Source: Aselliscus stoliczkanus (lineage: Eukaryota; Chordata; Mammalia; Chiroptera; Hipposideridae). From it: a stretch of DNA of 64,000 nucleotides. The stretch's first letter is position 1; the number at the start of each line of letters is the position of its first letter. The notes under the pieces are model-generated. The model was given only the letters and a program-made list of their open reading frames with translations, searched no databases and was not told where the DNA came from. The DNA lies in the NCBI GenBank assembly GCA_033961575.1, contig CM066734.1, positions 81,056,501 through 81,120,500 on the forward strand, given 5' to 3'. The translations under genes and the position numbers were made by a program. Of the stretch, positions 24,514 to 36,847 are shown piece by piece.

Positions 24514-24904
24514 TATTAATGGATGATTTTTAAAAATATTTTATCTTCACTATTACATTATTATTTACACTGTTTTATCTTATATGTTTAGTGATTGCTC
24601 TAGGGTTATGCCCTTAATGTATCATAGTCTATTTTCAAATAATATTTTATTATGTGGAATAATGTAAGAACTGTACAACAGTATACTTCCATTGCCCCCC
24701 TTCCCCACAGTCCTTTGTGTCATTGAGTTATAAAATTTTATTTCTATAACTGTCCCTACATCTTCCTTCTGTGCTTATATCTTATCCATCAAGATTTATT
24801 CCTCTTTATTGATGTATTTTCCAAATCATAATTCCAATAACGTACCCTAAGAACAATTGCTTCAGTTTAAAGTTCTAATGATCTTTATATGCACCTTCGA
24901 GGGA

Positions 24905-26795
24905 GTTGTCAAGAGAAACTAACTTACTAAAAAATACCTTTAATGTTTAAAAATAATTGCATGTGAGTCTTCATGTTCCCACAAATATTTTTACAAGTAA
25001 CATACACAGCACTCAATAGAAACATAGCAAAGCATTTATATAAGTCCAGTATTTTGAAATTGTGGTATATGAATGGACATGAACATAATTCAAGCATTTA
25101 CGCTAGAATTTACTTTTGTACTTTCTGTAAAATGGGATTTGATAACCAAAGAATGCTGTAAACATGGAAAATACTTAGCATACTTAACTGTGAAGGACAG
25201 GAAACTATTTTTAAGGCATCATAATATCAATATCTTTACAGATGGATAAAAACTGTTTGAAAAGCACAAATGGGTAAAATAAATACTCTGCTTTATCCTC
25301 CCCTTTCTTAGTCAGCAGTCACTCATTATAGCTCAAAAGCATAAAGCTGTATTTCTTTTGAGACACACTATAATTCAGATGTTACATCAAGTTATAGTGA
25401 CCTTTCTTTCAGTTAGTATGAGTTAGTGAGGTTTCAAACTATTTTTTTTATCCCATAAATGCTGTAAATAGTATTGAGACCTACAGCCACCCCTCCACAT
25501 TAGAGAATTGGGTCTAGAGAGAAGAAAAATTACTTTCATTGCATAATCTTTGCACTGTTCAAATTTATTTACCATGAATATAAATTACTTTTTCAATTAC
25601 AAAAAGGCTGGTTAATAAAACCATGAAGTAATATAATTTCAGAATTACATTGTGCATGGTCCATTATGGATTATAAATTGCCAGTAAGTATGAATATCTA
25701 AATTTTATCACCATTATATCTGAAAAGATATCTGTTGTGCATAATTGAGTACTGTTTATTATGCTTTAATGATTATAAATGCAAAGATTTATATACTAAA
25801 TATAAATAATTAGTGATAAAATACTTTTTCTTGACAGAGTTAAATAGCTAATAGAATATCAAAATTTCATTGATTCCCATTAAAATTAAAATTTAATCAA
25901 TGGGCTCACACTGAAGGCCATCCCACAATTGCTTCAAAGGGTCTTTGGAAGTCAGATAAGGATGCTGTGAATACTTTCAAATGTCATATGTCCCATACCT
26001 TTCCTGCAGAATGTTAAAAATGACAAACAGTGGTGTAATGAAGTGGAACTTCCCGTTATTTCAGAATGGTTCATCATTATATCACTGAAACAAGGACACT
26101 GCCTTGTAAAATCTACTAACTCCCTCCAATTTATGTTTAGAATTACAAAAAAATAAATAAAAGATATAATTAGGTTGTTCTTGTGGGGAAATCTAAGAAG
26201 CACTGTCTTTCCAATGCCTCCCTTCATAAAAGTTAATGCTTTCTCCTCCAAATATGTTGTCCTTGTGCAACACTGGATTGGGAGCTAGGAGAATCTGACA
26301 AATTGGCATGAAGGTAGACATTTCAAAACTGAGATCAGCTCTGAGAACCTGGCAAACTAAAGAGAAAATTCTATTTTCCTCTGACTTATGTCTTTCAATT
26401 TAATTTTGGAGCCTATGCTAGAATACCAATCTTTATAAAATAGCTTAAGGAGGAAATTATTCATATTCTATCTAAGTTCTTATCATGCCTAAATAACAGC
26501 TCCATCTTCAGTAAGGATTTCTGTAATTGGAAGATAGCCGTGTGCTAGTTGATTATTGAAATATACGTTCAAAGCAATTTCTGTCACAACCCCAGTAAGA
26601 TTTATTTTTTTGTAGTTATAGAGAAGGTTATTAAAAACGTATAGGGAAAAGGAAAAGAACTAAAATAACTAAAACAATTTTGAAAAAGAATAATGTGAGA
26701 GGAATCAATCTACCCATTTTGAGAATTATATAACACAATTGTGTGGTATTGGTGGAGGGGTAGGCTCATAAATCATTTTTTAAAAAATACAAAAA
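24905..26795. other. Unique sequence, no gene seen
   Basis: AT-rich with only short chance frames, including a 99-codon minus-strand frame at 25952-26251 with no recognisable domain. No repeat could be named. Confidence 0.5.
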
Positions 26796-26798
26796 TAG

Positions 26799-26965
26799 GG
26801 CCAGCCAAGTGGCTCAATTGGTTAAGAGCTCACTCGAGAGTGTGAGCTCTGAGCAACAGGGTCACCAGTTTGATTCCCGGACCAAGCTAAGCTGCTGCTG
26901 AGCTGCCAACAGGTGGCCGACTGGCTCAGCTATAAAAATAAACAAATTAATTAATTAAATTAAAT
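26799..26965 (+). mobile_element. tRNA-derived SINE, truncated two-module form
   Basis: Head 'gggccagccaagtggctcaa', B-box-like 'agtttgattccc' near 26866, then 'gctgctgctgagctgccaac' and the start of a second module (gactggctcagct, 26919-26931) before an A/T-rich tail. The same module order occurs in the first part of 55732-56401, so this looks like a 5' portion of that longer SINE. Confidence 0.8.
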
Positions 26966-27204
26966 TAAAAATAAAGAAAGAAGTGATTGATCAGCAATAT
27001 TAGCAATTTGAGGGACAGCAGAGGAGAGCCCCCACCCCACCCACGCATGCTGGAGGCTGGCACAGGGGTCCGTGGATATGGTGGAGCATGCAGGGGCCAA
27101 CTTGAGGAGAGTAGGAGGATTGACAGTTTCATGTTCTACTTCTCCTATGGCCACTCTTGCCTCACATGAAGGCCTTATTCCTCAAAGTTTACAAAATCTC
27201 CCTC

Positions 27205-27220
27205 AAATATTACCATTTCC
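27205..27220. repeat. Target-site duplication of L1, left
   Basis: aaatattaccatttcc; the right copy at 27548-27563 differs at one base. Confidence 0.75.
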
Positions 27221-27547
27221 ACAATGGAATACAATTCTGCTATAAGAAAAGATGAAATAGTGCCATTCGCGACAACATGGATGGATTTTGAGATTATTAT
27301 GCTAATCGGAATAAGTCACACAGAAAAAGCTGAGAACTATGATTTCACTGATACGTAGGATATAAAACTGAAAGCAACAAAGGAACAAGACAAACAAAGA
27401 AACAAAAACTCAGACACAGACAATAGTTTAGTGGTTACCAGAGGGTAAAGGGGCAGGGATGATATATAGATGATGTATTACAGAATTATATACTTGAAAC
27501 CTATGTAATTTTACTAACAATTGTCACCCCAATAAATTTTAATAAAA
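27221..27547 (+). mobile_element. 5'-truncated L1 (end of ORF2 and 3' UTR)
   Basis: Begins with the ORF2 end ('acaatggaatacaattctgc', 27221-27240; 'caacatggatggattttgag', 27272) and runs through the 3' UTR ('gtggttaccagagggtaaag', 27431) to an A-rich end at 27547. Flanked by a 16-bp direct repeat with one mismatch. ORF2 frames are broken by stops. Confidence 0.85.
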
Positions 27548-27563
27548 AAATATTTCCATTTCC
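27548..27563. repeat. Target-site duplication of L1, right
   Basis: aaatatttccatttcc, 15 of 16 bases identical to 27205-27220. Confidence 0.75.
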
Positions 27564-27564
27564 A

Positions 27565-28310
27565 ACCTCTAGATTTGAAGAGGAGGAAACAATAACTGAG
27601 GAGAAGGTTTTGTTTGGGGCCCCAGCCACAGGGAGAAAAAGAGCCAAGACAAAATGGAAATTCATGGTAACTACAAATTGTGGGACCCTCAACCATGTGC
27701 AGCTTCTGTAGTCAGGCTGGGAAAAGCCCACTTGCTTTTGGATTTGCATGTGCATGTATGACTGCATTTTAGGGGTTGGATGAAGTTAATTACTTGAATG
27801 GTGATTATATTTTCTGTTAAAGTCATTTATAAACTGAAAAACAAAACAAAACAAAAAAACTATGAGTCTTCTACAGTTCATTTTTAAACTCCTAACTCTC
27901 AGTTCTCCAAAACAGGTTGGGCCTTAGTAAGTGAAATTCTATTAGAATATTTATATTTTACTTCAATTCATATCAGCTGAAATGAAAGGTTACAAATAAG
28001 AATCCAAAAGCAATACAACTCATAAAACATTTCTACATATACAAACACCTTAAGTGATTGGAAAAGTTTACATTTGCAAGGTAATCAGTTTCCTTCTTCC
28101 CTTTCAGCAAGGTATGCTGTGTTTAGCATAATTGCATTTACTGGCACCCATGGCTTCTTTAAGTATGTTCATCAATAGATTCGTTATCCTCCTCTCTCAC
28201 GTTCTTTGCCTCTCAGACAGCTCAAGTGGCTCTATATTGGCTTAAAAACTCAAACAATACTCATAGCCTCAAGTTTAAAGATTTACCATAATTGACACAT
28301 CTCCAATTCT
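27565..28310. other. No gene seen
   Basis: Unclassified sequence; an A-rich patch lies at 27838-27860. Confidence 0.5.
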
Positions 28311-28319
28311 TATTTTAGG

Positions 28320-28725
28320 GACAGACCCCTATTCCTTTCTATCAAATCGAATCCCTCCTCTTCAGCCTTTGAAGTAAGATTCACCTGTCTCCTCCAGGTT
28401 GTACAAAAATCGCTAGCCATTCTGTAATTTACCAACACTGTTACATAAAACATTTCAGAGCCACAATTAATCTTAGAATGAAGGACAAAATCCTTGATCA
28501 CAACCTCCAAGACCATAAAGGATCTGGCTTCCCTCTCTAACCTCCCACTAATTTCTCCCTTGCTCCAGACATGCCAGCTAGACAAGATTTCTTTCCATTT
28601 CTTGAGCACACCATGGTTTCTATTGTCTCTAGGTTTTCCCATCTGTTCTTAGCTCTGCCTGAAAAGACTTTCCCTCCTGTAACCTACACATCATTTCCAC
28701 AGAAAAGCCTTTCTTGGTGCCTTTG
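28320..28725 (+). mobile_element. L2 LINE fragment, sense
   Basis: Contains, in L2 order, 'gaccataaaggatctggctt' (28511), 'tgctccagacatgcc' (28560) and 'agaaaagcctttcttgg' near 28700. The 110-codon minus-strand frame across it (28310-28642) is on the antisense side and is not coding. Confidence 0.55.
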
Positions 28726-28774
28726 TGGTAGGACTGCAAACTGGGAAATATATAAATAACAACAGCAACAATAA

Positions 28775-28945
28775 CAGCAACAACCACAATAATAATAATA
28801 CGTAATATTTATTGGATATTCCTTTTGTACCAGACTCTGTTCTAGATACTGAAGCCAATGAACAACTCACCCCAGGTCTCACTACTAGGAATTGAGGAGC
28901 TGAGCTTCAACCACAGGCAGCCTGACTCCAGGTACCATGCTCTGA
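28775..28945 (+). mobile_element. MIR SINE fragment
   Basis: 'tattggatattccttttg', 'agactctgttctagatactg' and the later 'gcctgactccaggtacca' match the order of the MIR core and end. Preceded by AAC/AAT simple repeat. Confidence 0.55.
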
Positions 28946-28949
28946 ACTT

Positions 28950-29380
28950 GCAACATATCACAATGCTTCATTTCTCTATGACAGAAAATACAGAAATTCT
29001 TTTTATGTCAATGAGATAAAAATTTCAGGACACAGAGAGATAAAGTTTATCAGATTACATAGGCCCCTTTCTTCTGTTAACTATAATGTCAAATCCAAAT
29101 ACTATTTGCACTGCATATAGCCTTCTATGTGAAACTGGGAATTTTTAATTACCCAATTTCATATGTTTCCAAGTTGGTGTGATGCACTGGTTCTTAGAGT
29201 ATGTCACAGAGGGGTTCTTAGGGTTCTGGAAAGTACCAGGCAGCACTTCCAGCACAGGGCAAGGAAGACTGTGACATTATTACAGAAATTGTAGGCTAAA
29301 GTTGAAATCCAATTAAAAAGGTTTTTGGCCCTATTTGATATCAGAGAAACAAGTTACTTTCAAATCATACATATATAAAA
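28950..29380. other. No gene seen
   Basis: Unique-looking sequence with no recognised element. Confidence 0.5.
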
Positions 29381-29384
29381 AAAG

Positions 29385-29386
29385 GA

Positions 29387-29458
<72 letters not shown>

Positions 29459-29461
29459 AAA
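29385..29461. repeat. (GAAA)19 microsatellite
   Basis: About 77 bp of pure GAAA repeats, an uninterrupted polypurine tract. The frame through it encodes KERK repeats and is not a gene. Confidence 0.97.
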
Positions 29462-29919
29462 GAAAAAAGTCAAGCAAGCAGGATTTTATACAAATTGGCT
29501 TTAAACAAAGTATAGTGTAGATGCAACTTTTTCTGTTTCATTGTAAATGCCCATATATTGAAGCAAAGTTAAAATATCTTATTTTAAAACCATCATAGCT
29601 ATACATTAGTCTAATTAAGTCTGGTAAGAAGAAAAGATACTTCCACAGCTGTGCCTGTTGCTTCAGACACACCAAAGTAATTTTCCTAAGAATGTACCAT
29701 TGAGCCCTACACTTCCTGAGGGTCTCCCCCCATCCTCTTCTGTTTCACCCTCCACTTCTCTTTTTCTCCAATACTCCGCATCCTTGTCTTTCCTTACTTT
29801 CCTCACTAGTCCATGAAAAGAGGGACCATTTCAGTCTAGTCCACAGTTTGTGTGCTGGCCCAGGAAATTTGTTGACTGACTGTGGGTAGACTGACTCAAC
29901 AATTATTTCATTTATTATT

Positions 29920-30650
29920 TCAATTTATTCATTCAACAAATATTCTCTAACATGTAGGAGGACATAAAAAAAATGACAAGACACAGACCTTGTCAAGAGT
30001 TTTATAGTCCAATGAGGGAAACAGATGAGTTCACAGGACATTTCAGTAGTTTTAGTAGTTTTGTGATGTGATGGGTGTGAGCATGGCATGCTATAAGAAC
30101 ACACAGACAGGTCATCCACAGTCTTGAGGCATTGAAAGAGATTGCCCAGAGGGATTGATGCTTGGCTGGATAGCTAAAGGAGCAAAGGAGGGAGAAGGGA
30201 TTCCTGTGAAAGGGTCCAGAGGGAAAAGCATGGTGATTTGTGGGCCTATGAATGGTGAACCACAGAGTGGAAAAGAGAAATCTCAGAGGTAAGCAAAGAC
30301 CCAACAATGGAGGGGCTTGTCTGGTATGCTAAGAAGTTAGATTTTATTCTGAGCGCAACGAAGAGACAGTGAAATATTTTAAGTGAAAAAGCAACATGAT
30401 TCAATGTGCACTTTTTAAAAAGTCTCTCCAGCTACAACGTGCAGAAGTGGTCGGAGGGAGGGTTGGTAGCCAGTAGGAGTTAAGAAATCATCACAATAAT
30501 AGAGGTGAGGCAATGTTGACACCCAATCTAAAGGAATTTAGTAAGATGGCAGAGAAGTAGAAAGGAATTGAAGAACTATTGCAGGAACAGAATCAACAAA
30601 ACCTCAGTACTGATTAGAAGTGACTCTAAGGTTTTTGACAGAGACTTCTG
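29920..30650 (-). mobile_element. L2 LINE fragment, antisense
   Basis: 'tcattcaacaaatattctc' at 29930 is the reversed L2 terminus, and 'agattttattctgagcgcaa' (30339) and 'tctctccagctacaacgtgc' (30423) are reversed upstream blocks in the right order. The minus-strand frames here (64 and 101 codons) do not correspond to an intact L2 protein. Confidence 0.65.
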
Positions 30651-30654
30651 TTGG

Positions 30655-32930
30655 TCACTGCCCATGTAACATGTACAGTGAACTTAGACAGTACGAGTAC
30701 ACATGCATGCAATCATTACTCATGCCCTTTTTTAAATTCCCCCCTTTTTTTAACTATTTATAATTAGATTTTAAAATATCCAAAGTCAGAACGTTTTCTT
30801 CCCCTTTGGAACTAATACCCACTATCAAGGTCTCCACACAAGGATTCATTCAATATATAGTGCACCCACCTGTTTTCCTCAAGGTTGCACAGTGAGTTCC
30901 TATCAGAATTCTGGGCCACCTCACTGAGTTTTGACCCTCCAAAAATCTTCCATAGAAAGGTTCACTTTGGAATGTTTTAATGATCCAGTTACAAAGCTCT
31001 GTTTTGGCCTTTTTCCAAAGCTTGCCTCCTGTGCTTTCTAGTGACTTCCGATATCTCACCTTCATCTTTATGAAAATGAAATGAAATCAACAGCACTGGT
31101 CCATATCATCTGAAAATATAGGTCAAATATAAAGAGTTGTCCTCTGAAACTAAATTGACTTCAAAAAGTAATTATCTTTCATTTTATTATCAGCATTTAA
31201 TATCGCTCTCAGAAAAGGATCTGCTTGCTTCTCTATTATTTTGGTATCCCACTATTTTTTGAAAATAACAGTCAGATGTTCCACATACTGTATGGCCACA
31301 GGGGGGATTTAGGGAGAGTTCAGAACTTCATGCATGAGCACAGAAGGAAGCATGAGAGGATTCAGCAAAGTGAAGGCCCCGTCTTTTACAAATTTAGGGG
31401 CATAAATTAAGATTAGATAAAGTATGTCTCCATTAGTCCATGAATAGTATGGCCATGCCCTATAACATTCCGATAGCTGAATGCTGAAAGGAATAGAGTC
31501 CTAAATTATAACTGATGAAATGGTTATAAAAAGAAACTGCCTAGTGGGATGTACATTTCTATTGTTTCTCCATGCTCTCCATGACTTGCATTACAAGTCA
31601 AATACAAGGCATGAAACCCAAATCTGATGAGGAAACATCTTTTTCTGATTCCTGCATAACACCATTTTCCCTGATTTCTCTGATAGGCAGTTGATTTACA
31701 CATAGCACTTTCTCAAGACACACTTTTTACAGAACAATGAATCACACACCATGCTTTAGTATGATAGTTTTGCAGAAACCAATGTGCTAGTCATTATCTT
31801 CCTAACTGTATTCTAGTTTCAACCATAATAATTGGCATTAGGACCCTTTAAACAGTAGTGTCTTTAATTACAGCAGAGAGAATGTTCTCCTACAGATAAG
31901 TGTATTTCACAATCTAATATTGCAGTATCTCCTTTGTAGTCCATAATGAAAGAAATTTCTGTTTTGGCAGGATTGTACCATGATTTAAGGCATATGGTAA
32001 AGACAGTTGATAAATGCGTGGAAACACAGGACTTCTACATTGTTAGACTGTGTCTAACTATATTCAGTCTGATGTTTTAGAAAATCTTTTTAGCTTAAGT
32101 AGGGCTGACAGAATCTGCTAAAATGTAATACTTAAATACTTTGGGTATAGTTTAGTAGTCCAAGGAAACAATGGTATAAAATTAGTCTCAGCTTTTAAGA
32201 ATTTGTATTCATATCTGTAATTGTTTTCATCTTAAATGTTCTAATTTACTGAACAGTTTCTTTTCTGTAGTTGGAAACACTTAAAATATCTCATTATCAC
32301 ATAGAATATAAGTGGTAGGAGAAAAGTTAAAGTACAGCCAACACTATATTGGATATGAAATGGTTAACTAGACATATCGCATGTATCTTAAAATATAAGG
32401 ATATGTTGAAATTGATGAAACCCAGAGAGGAAGGTCAATGCTTGAATCTGGAAGTGGGGGTTATTTCCCAATCCCCACACTCATATGGGGGTTAGGAAAG
32501 TCGAAGGGTGACAACTCATTTTTTACAGAAAAACCTCAATCAGGAACTTACTCATTCCCTTCCAAATGTATTTAAGCACCCTTCCTTGTGTTGTCAGGCA
32601 GCAGAAAACAAAGGAACTAAAGATGTAGGCAACCAGCCAGAGAGCTTACTTTAAAGAACAAAATGAAGCTTCAAAGACAAAAAAACACAAAAAACTGACA
32701 AGCCCACAAACAAAATAAAATGGTAAAATAGCACACATTTTGTGAGAAGTGATTTTCTTTATTAATACGATTAATAAATACCTTACTTAAAGGAAACACT
32801 TAGCATATGTAAAAGTAAAGATCAAACTGTAATAATGACTGTAACCTAAATTGTAACAAATCAGCATAGGCCACTATATAAGAACAACCAAAAAGAATCA
32901 GTGGAACTTGGAAAATTTAATAATAATTTA
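30655..32930. other. Unique sequence, no gene seen
   Basis: No repeat or exon recognised. The minus-strand frame 30850-31065 (71 codons, basic and tryptophan-containing) and the plus frame 31225-31410 show no known motif and are probably chance. Confidence 0.45.
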
Positions 32931-32934
32931 AAAT

Positions 32935-32947
32935 ATCAATAACCACA
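32935..32947. repeat. Target-site duplication of L1 derivative, left
   Basis: atcaataaccaca, repeated exactly at 36810-36822. Confidence 0.85.
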
Positions 32948-35900
32948 AGGGGATCCAAGATGGTGGAGCAAATAAATGTTGTACTTGCCTCCTCCTATGA
33001 CCACATTAACATTACAAGTAAATTATAGAACAATAAAACTGGATAACCATCTGAAGTCTAGGTGAACAGAAGTCTCATAACTAAGGATATAAAGAAGAGG
33101 GCACCTTGAGACTGGTAGGAAAGGAGGACATGCAAAACAGGCTGGCCCATCACCCATATGTGTTGGTTAAGAATCAGGAGGTATCTCTCTGCCACAGCAG
33201 TCCCTCTGAGCGAGGGACGCTAGCCCCATACTGGGCACCCCAGTCTGGCATACCAGTGCTGAGAAGGAGTCCCTGTAACATCTGGCTGTGAAAAACAGTG
33301 GGAATTCTGACTGATAGTCTGGGTGAGACTGGAGGCTGTGGGAAACCCAGATGTCCTCTTAAAATGCCCATGCACAGTCTCACTCCCTCACAGTCACTCA
33401 CCTGGGCTCTGGCAGATGACTCAGAAGGCATTAAGGACATACTGGGAGAGATTGCGTTGCTTGGCTTCAGAGGGACAGTTGTCATTTTCCCTGTTTGTAA
33501 TCTTTCTCCCATACAGCAGGCAGACAGATGCCATCATTCCTGTGTTACCCCTCCCCACATGGCCAAATCTAAACCTACATTGGCCTGGTAAAATCCACTT
33601 GCTCTACCCTGGTGACTCCCTGGGACCCCACCCCACCCAACTCACCCAAAGCTGGAGGTACTTTCAGGTCCACTGCCTGTCATGCACATATTGTACTCCT
33701 TATTGAACAACTCTTGGGGGCCTGCAGGTCCCAAGCAGGCAGAAGATTGCTTCAGTGTGCTCTGAGATTTTTGCTGAGTAATTCCTGGAACAGCACTGGC
33801 ACCAAACCATAATCTACATTAACCTAGTGAATGCCACTCATCCCACCTGGTGTGACTCCCTGAGACTCTACCTCATCCAACTCACATACCACATGAAGCT
33901 CTATCAGCAGCTGAGCTTCACAGAAGCTGGCAGGTGGCAGCAGGACTTGAGGTGCCCTGGGCTTTTTGCAGAGCTACCCTGGGCCTGGTACTGGTGACAC
34001 ACTGCCTTGGTTCTCAGCATGGCCTCTCCCATGCATGTCCAGATCCAGCAAAGGCAGGAACCAACCATGGAATGTTTTGTAGTGCTTACCAGGTAGTACC
34101 CAGCTAATCACAAGCAGTGGTTGAATGGGGCCTGTACTGGAGCCCCTCCCAAAAAACCCCAGAATCAACATCCCTGGAGGTCAGCTTCAGATCACAGCAG
34201 AGTACCACCTAATAATCCCACACCCAAAGGGCAGTCTCAGTAGGCACCAAAGCCTGTTGAGGCAAATCCTGAACCATGGGGTAAGCCCTACCTGCATAGC
34301 CGTCCAGAAGCTGTGGACATGGCCAAACCCCATAGACAGTTAGCCTAAAGGTCAATCCCACTCACTGATGTACCAATAGCAATCAAGACTTAACTATAAC
34401 AGGAGTGAACACACAAAACACACAAAGGACACTCCTGGAGCACCCAACACTGATGACTAGGGACCCTGTGCCAATGGGCCCCACAAGATACCTATGACAT
34501 AAAGCCACCTGGCCAAGACTGGGACATGTAGCAGATGTACCTAATACATAGAAATAAACACAGGAAGCCACCCAAAATGAGAAAACAACAAAAAAAAATA
34601 TATCTCAAATGAAAAAATAGGAGAAAACTCCAGAATAAAAAACTAGATAAAATGGAGATAAGCAATGCACTAGATTCAGAGTTCAAAACAATGGTTATAA
34701 GTATGCTGAAAGAACTTAGAACCTCAACAAAAAGACAGAAATTAATTAAAAGGACATAGAAACAATTTAAAAAGCACCAGTCAGAAATTTAGAATACAAT
34801 AGCTGAAATGAAGAATGAACTAGATTAGATGAAGCAAAATACCAAATCAGCAATTTGGAAGACAAGGTAGCAGAAAACACCCAATTATAACAGCTAAAAT
34901 AAAAAGGAATCAAAAATAGTAATAAAATGAGGATAGTTTAAGGGATCTCTGGGACAGTATCAAGCATAAAAACATTTGCATCCTAGAAGTACCAAAAGGA
35001 CAAAAGAGAACAAGGGATTGAGAATCTATTTGAAGAATCAATGACTGAAAACTCCCCAACCCTGGCAAAGGAAATAGATATACAAGCTCAAGAAGTTCAA
35101 AGTCCCAAACAAGGTGAGCCCAAACAGGCCCACAAGAAGACACATCATAATTAAAATGGCAGATGTTAAAGACAAAGAGAAATCCTAAAAGGAGCAAGAG
35201 AAAGGCAGTTAGTTACCTACAGGGGAGTTCCGATAAGACTGTCAAATGATTTCTCAATAAAAACTTTGCAGGCCAGAAAGGAGTGGCATGAAATATTCAA
35301 AGTGCTATAAAGCAAGGACCTACAACCAAGACTTCTCTACCCAACAAGGTTACCATTTAAAATTGAAGGAGAGATAAAGAGCTTCCCAGACAAGAAAAAG
35401 CTAAAGGAGTTCATCAACACCAAACCAATATTACAACAAAAAAAGTTAAAGGGACTTCTTTAAGAAGTGGGGTTGTGTGGTGAAGAACATAAATATGAAT
35501 AATAAAATAACAATAACCATGTATCTATCAATAAACACTTTCAATGTAAATGGATTAAATGTTTGAATCAAAAGACATTGGACAGCTGAACGGATAAAAA
35601 AATAAGACCCATACATATACTGTCTACAAGAGACCCATTTCAGATAAAAAGACACATACAGACTGAAAATAAAGACATAAAAAAATATTTCATGTGAATG
35701 GAAATGAAAACAAAAAGCTGGTGTAGCAATATTTATATCAGACAAAATAGACTTTAAAACAAAGGCTATAATAAGAGACAAAGAGAACATTACATAATGA
35801 TAAAGTGATCAGACAGGATATAATCCCTGTAAACATTTATGCACCCAACATAGGAGTTCCTAAATATATTAAGCAAATATTGAGCAACATAAAGGGAGAG

Positions 35901-36809
35901 ATCGATTGTAATGCAATCATAGTAGGGGACTTCACACTCCATTGACACCAATGGACAGATCTTTCAGACAGAAAATCAACAAGGAAGGGCACCCTTAAAT
36001 GACACACTAGGCCAGATGGATTTAATTGATACTTTTAGAACATTTCACCCCAAAGCAGAAGAATATACATTTTTTTCAAGTGTACATGAAACATTTTTCA
36101 AGATAGACTACGTTAGGCCACAAAACATGTCTCAATAAATTTAAGAAGACTGCAATAATATCAAGTGTCTTCTCTAACCACAGTGGTATGAAACTAGAGA
36201 TCAATTATAAGAAAAATATTGAAAAACACACAAACACATGGAAGCTAAATAACATGCTACTAAATAATGAATGGGTCAACAATGAGATCATAGAAGAAAT
36301 CAAAAGATACCTTGGGACAAATGAAAATGAAAACATAACGACCCAAAATAAAATCTTATCATTTGTAACAATGTGGATGGACCTAGAGGGTGTTACACTA
36401 AGTGAAATAAGTCAGACTGAGAAAGACAAATACCATATGATCTCACTTATATGTAGAATCTAAAGAACAAAATAAATGAACTAACAAAACAGAAACGACT
36501 CATAGATACAGAGAACAAAGTGATGGTTGCCAAGGAGTGGGTGGTTGGAGAGCTGGGTAAAAAAAGGTAAAGGGATTAAGAAATACAAATTTGTAGTTAC
36601 AAAATAGTTACAGGGATGTAAAGTACAGCATAGAGAATATAGTCAATAATGTTGCAACAACTATGTACAGAGTCAGGTGGGTACTAGACTAATCAGTTAA
36701 ATCACTGCATAAATTATAAATTATATAAATGTCTAAGCACTATGCTGTACACCTGAAATTAATACAAAATAATATTGAATGTTAACTATAATTGAAAATA
36801 TTTTTTTAA
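32948..36809 (+). mobile_element. L1 derivative lacking reverse transcriptase (HAL1-like)
   Basis: A single 3.86-kb insertion between perfect 13-bp direct repeats. The left end, 'gatccaagatggtggagcaa' (32952-32971), resembles the true 5' start of old L1/HAL1 elements, so it is not 5'-truncated. Order: 5' UTR 32948-34600; ORF1-derived region about 34640-35460, ending in 'gttaaagggacttctttaag'; ORF2 endonuclease region about 35510-36340; then a direct join to the ORF2 C-terminus at about 36350 and the 3' UTR to 36809. Everything from the late endonuclease through reverse transcriptase and the cysteine-rich region is absent. ORF1 and the early endonuclease are broken by stops and frameshifts. 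It resembles HAL1 ('half-L1') derivatives known from mammals, including bats, but could be an ordinary L1 deleted after insertion. Confidence 0.8.
36188..36463 (+). pseudogene. ORF2 relic: endonuclease end fused in frame to ORF2 C-terminus
   Basis: The only long open frame in the L1 derivative. Residues 1 to about 53 (MKLEINYKK through KRYLGTNEN) match the stretch just after the endonuclease domain of L1 ORF2. From about residue 57 (NKILSFVTMWMDLEG through ICRI) it matches the last 35-40 residues of ORF2, ending at its normal stop. About a thousand codons that normally lie between, including the reverse transcriptase, are missing, yet the frame is kept. A protein from this piece alone would have no enzymatic activity. 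Confidence 0.8.
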
Positions 36810-36822
36810 ATCAATAACCACA
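36810..36822. repeat. Target-site duplication of L1 derivative, right
   Basis: Exact copy of 32935-32947 following the L1 3' end. Confidence 0.85.
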
Positions 36823-36847
36823 GAAACAAAAGTTATCATTTATCAAG

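Larger units (their letters stand above)
17113..24900 (-). mobile_element. Old antisense L1 hosting nested insertions
   Basis: Starts with 'attgagatataaatatcaat', the reversed 3' end of older mammalian L1. It then runs backwards through ORF2: reversed C-terminal part 17580-18900, middle 20280-21180, continuing 21515-21980, and the N-terminal and upstream part 22610-23234 and 24516-24900. The pieces stay collinear once the insertions at 18937-20200, 21180-21515, 21982-22607 and 23237-24513 are removed, so I read them as one element. Many stops in all frames. The right end near 24900 is approximate. Confidence 0.7.

Noticed and set aside
29335..29520. Lysine/glutamate-rich frame of 61 codons
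   Set aside because: Translation of the GAAA repeat.
30850..31065. 71-codon minus frame with several tryptophans
   Set aside because: No similarity recognised, no splice or promoter context, and length is within chance expectation; not annotated as a gene.
33298..33706. Overlapping plus frames of 97 and 127 codons and a 112-codon minus frame
   Set aside because: All lie in the GC-richer 5' UTR of the L1 derivative; three overlapping frames with no recognised motif indicate composition, not coding.
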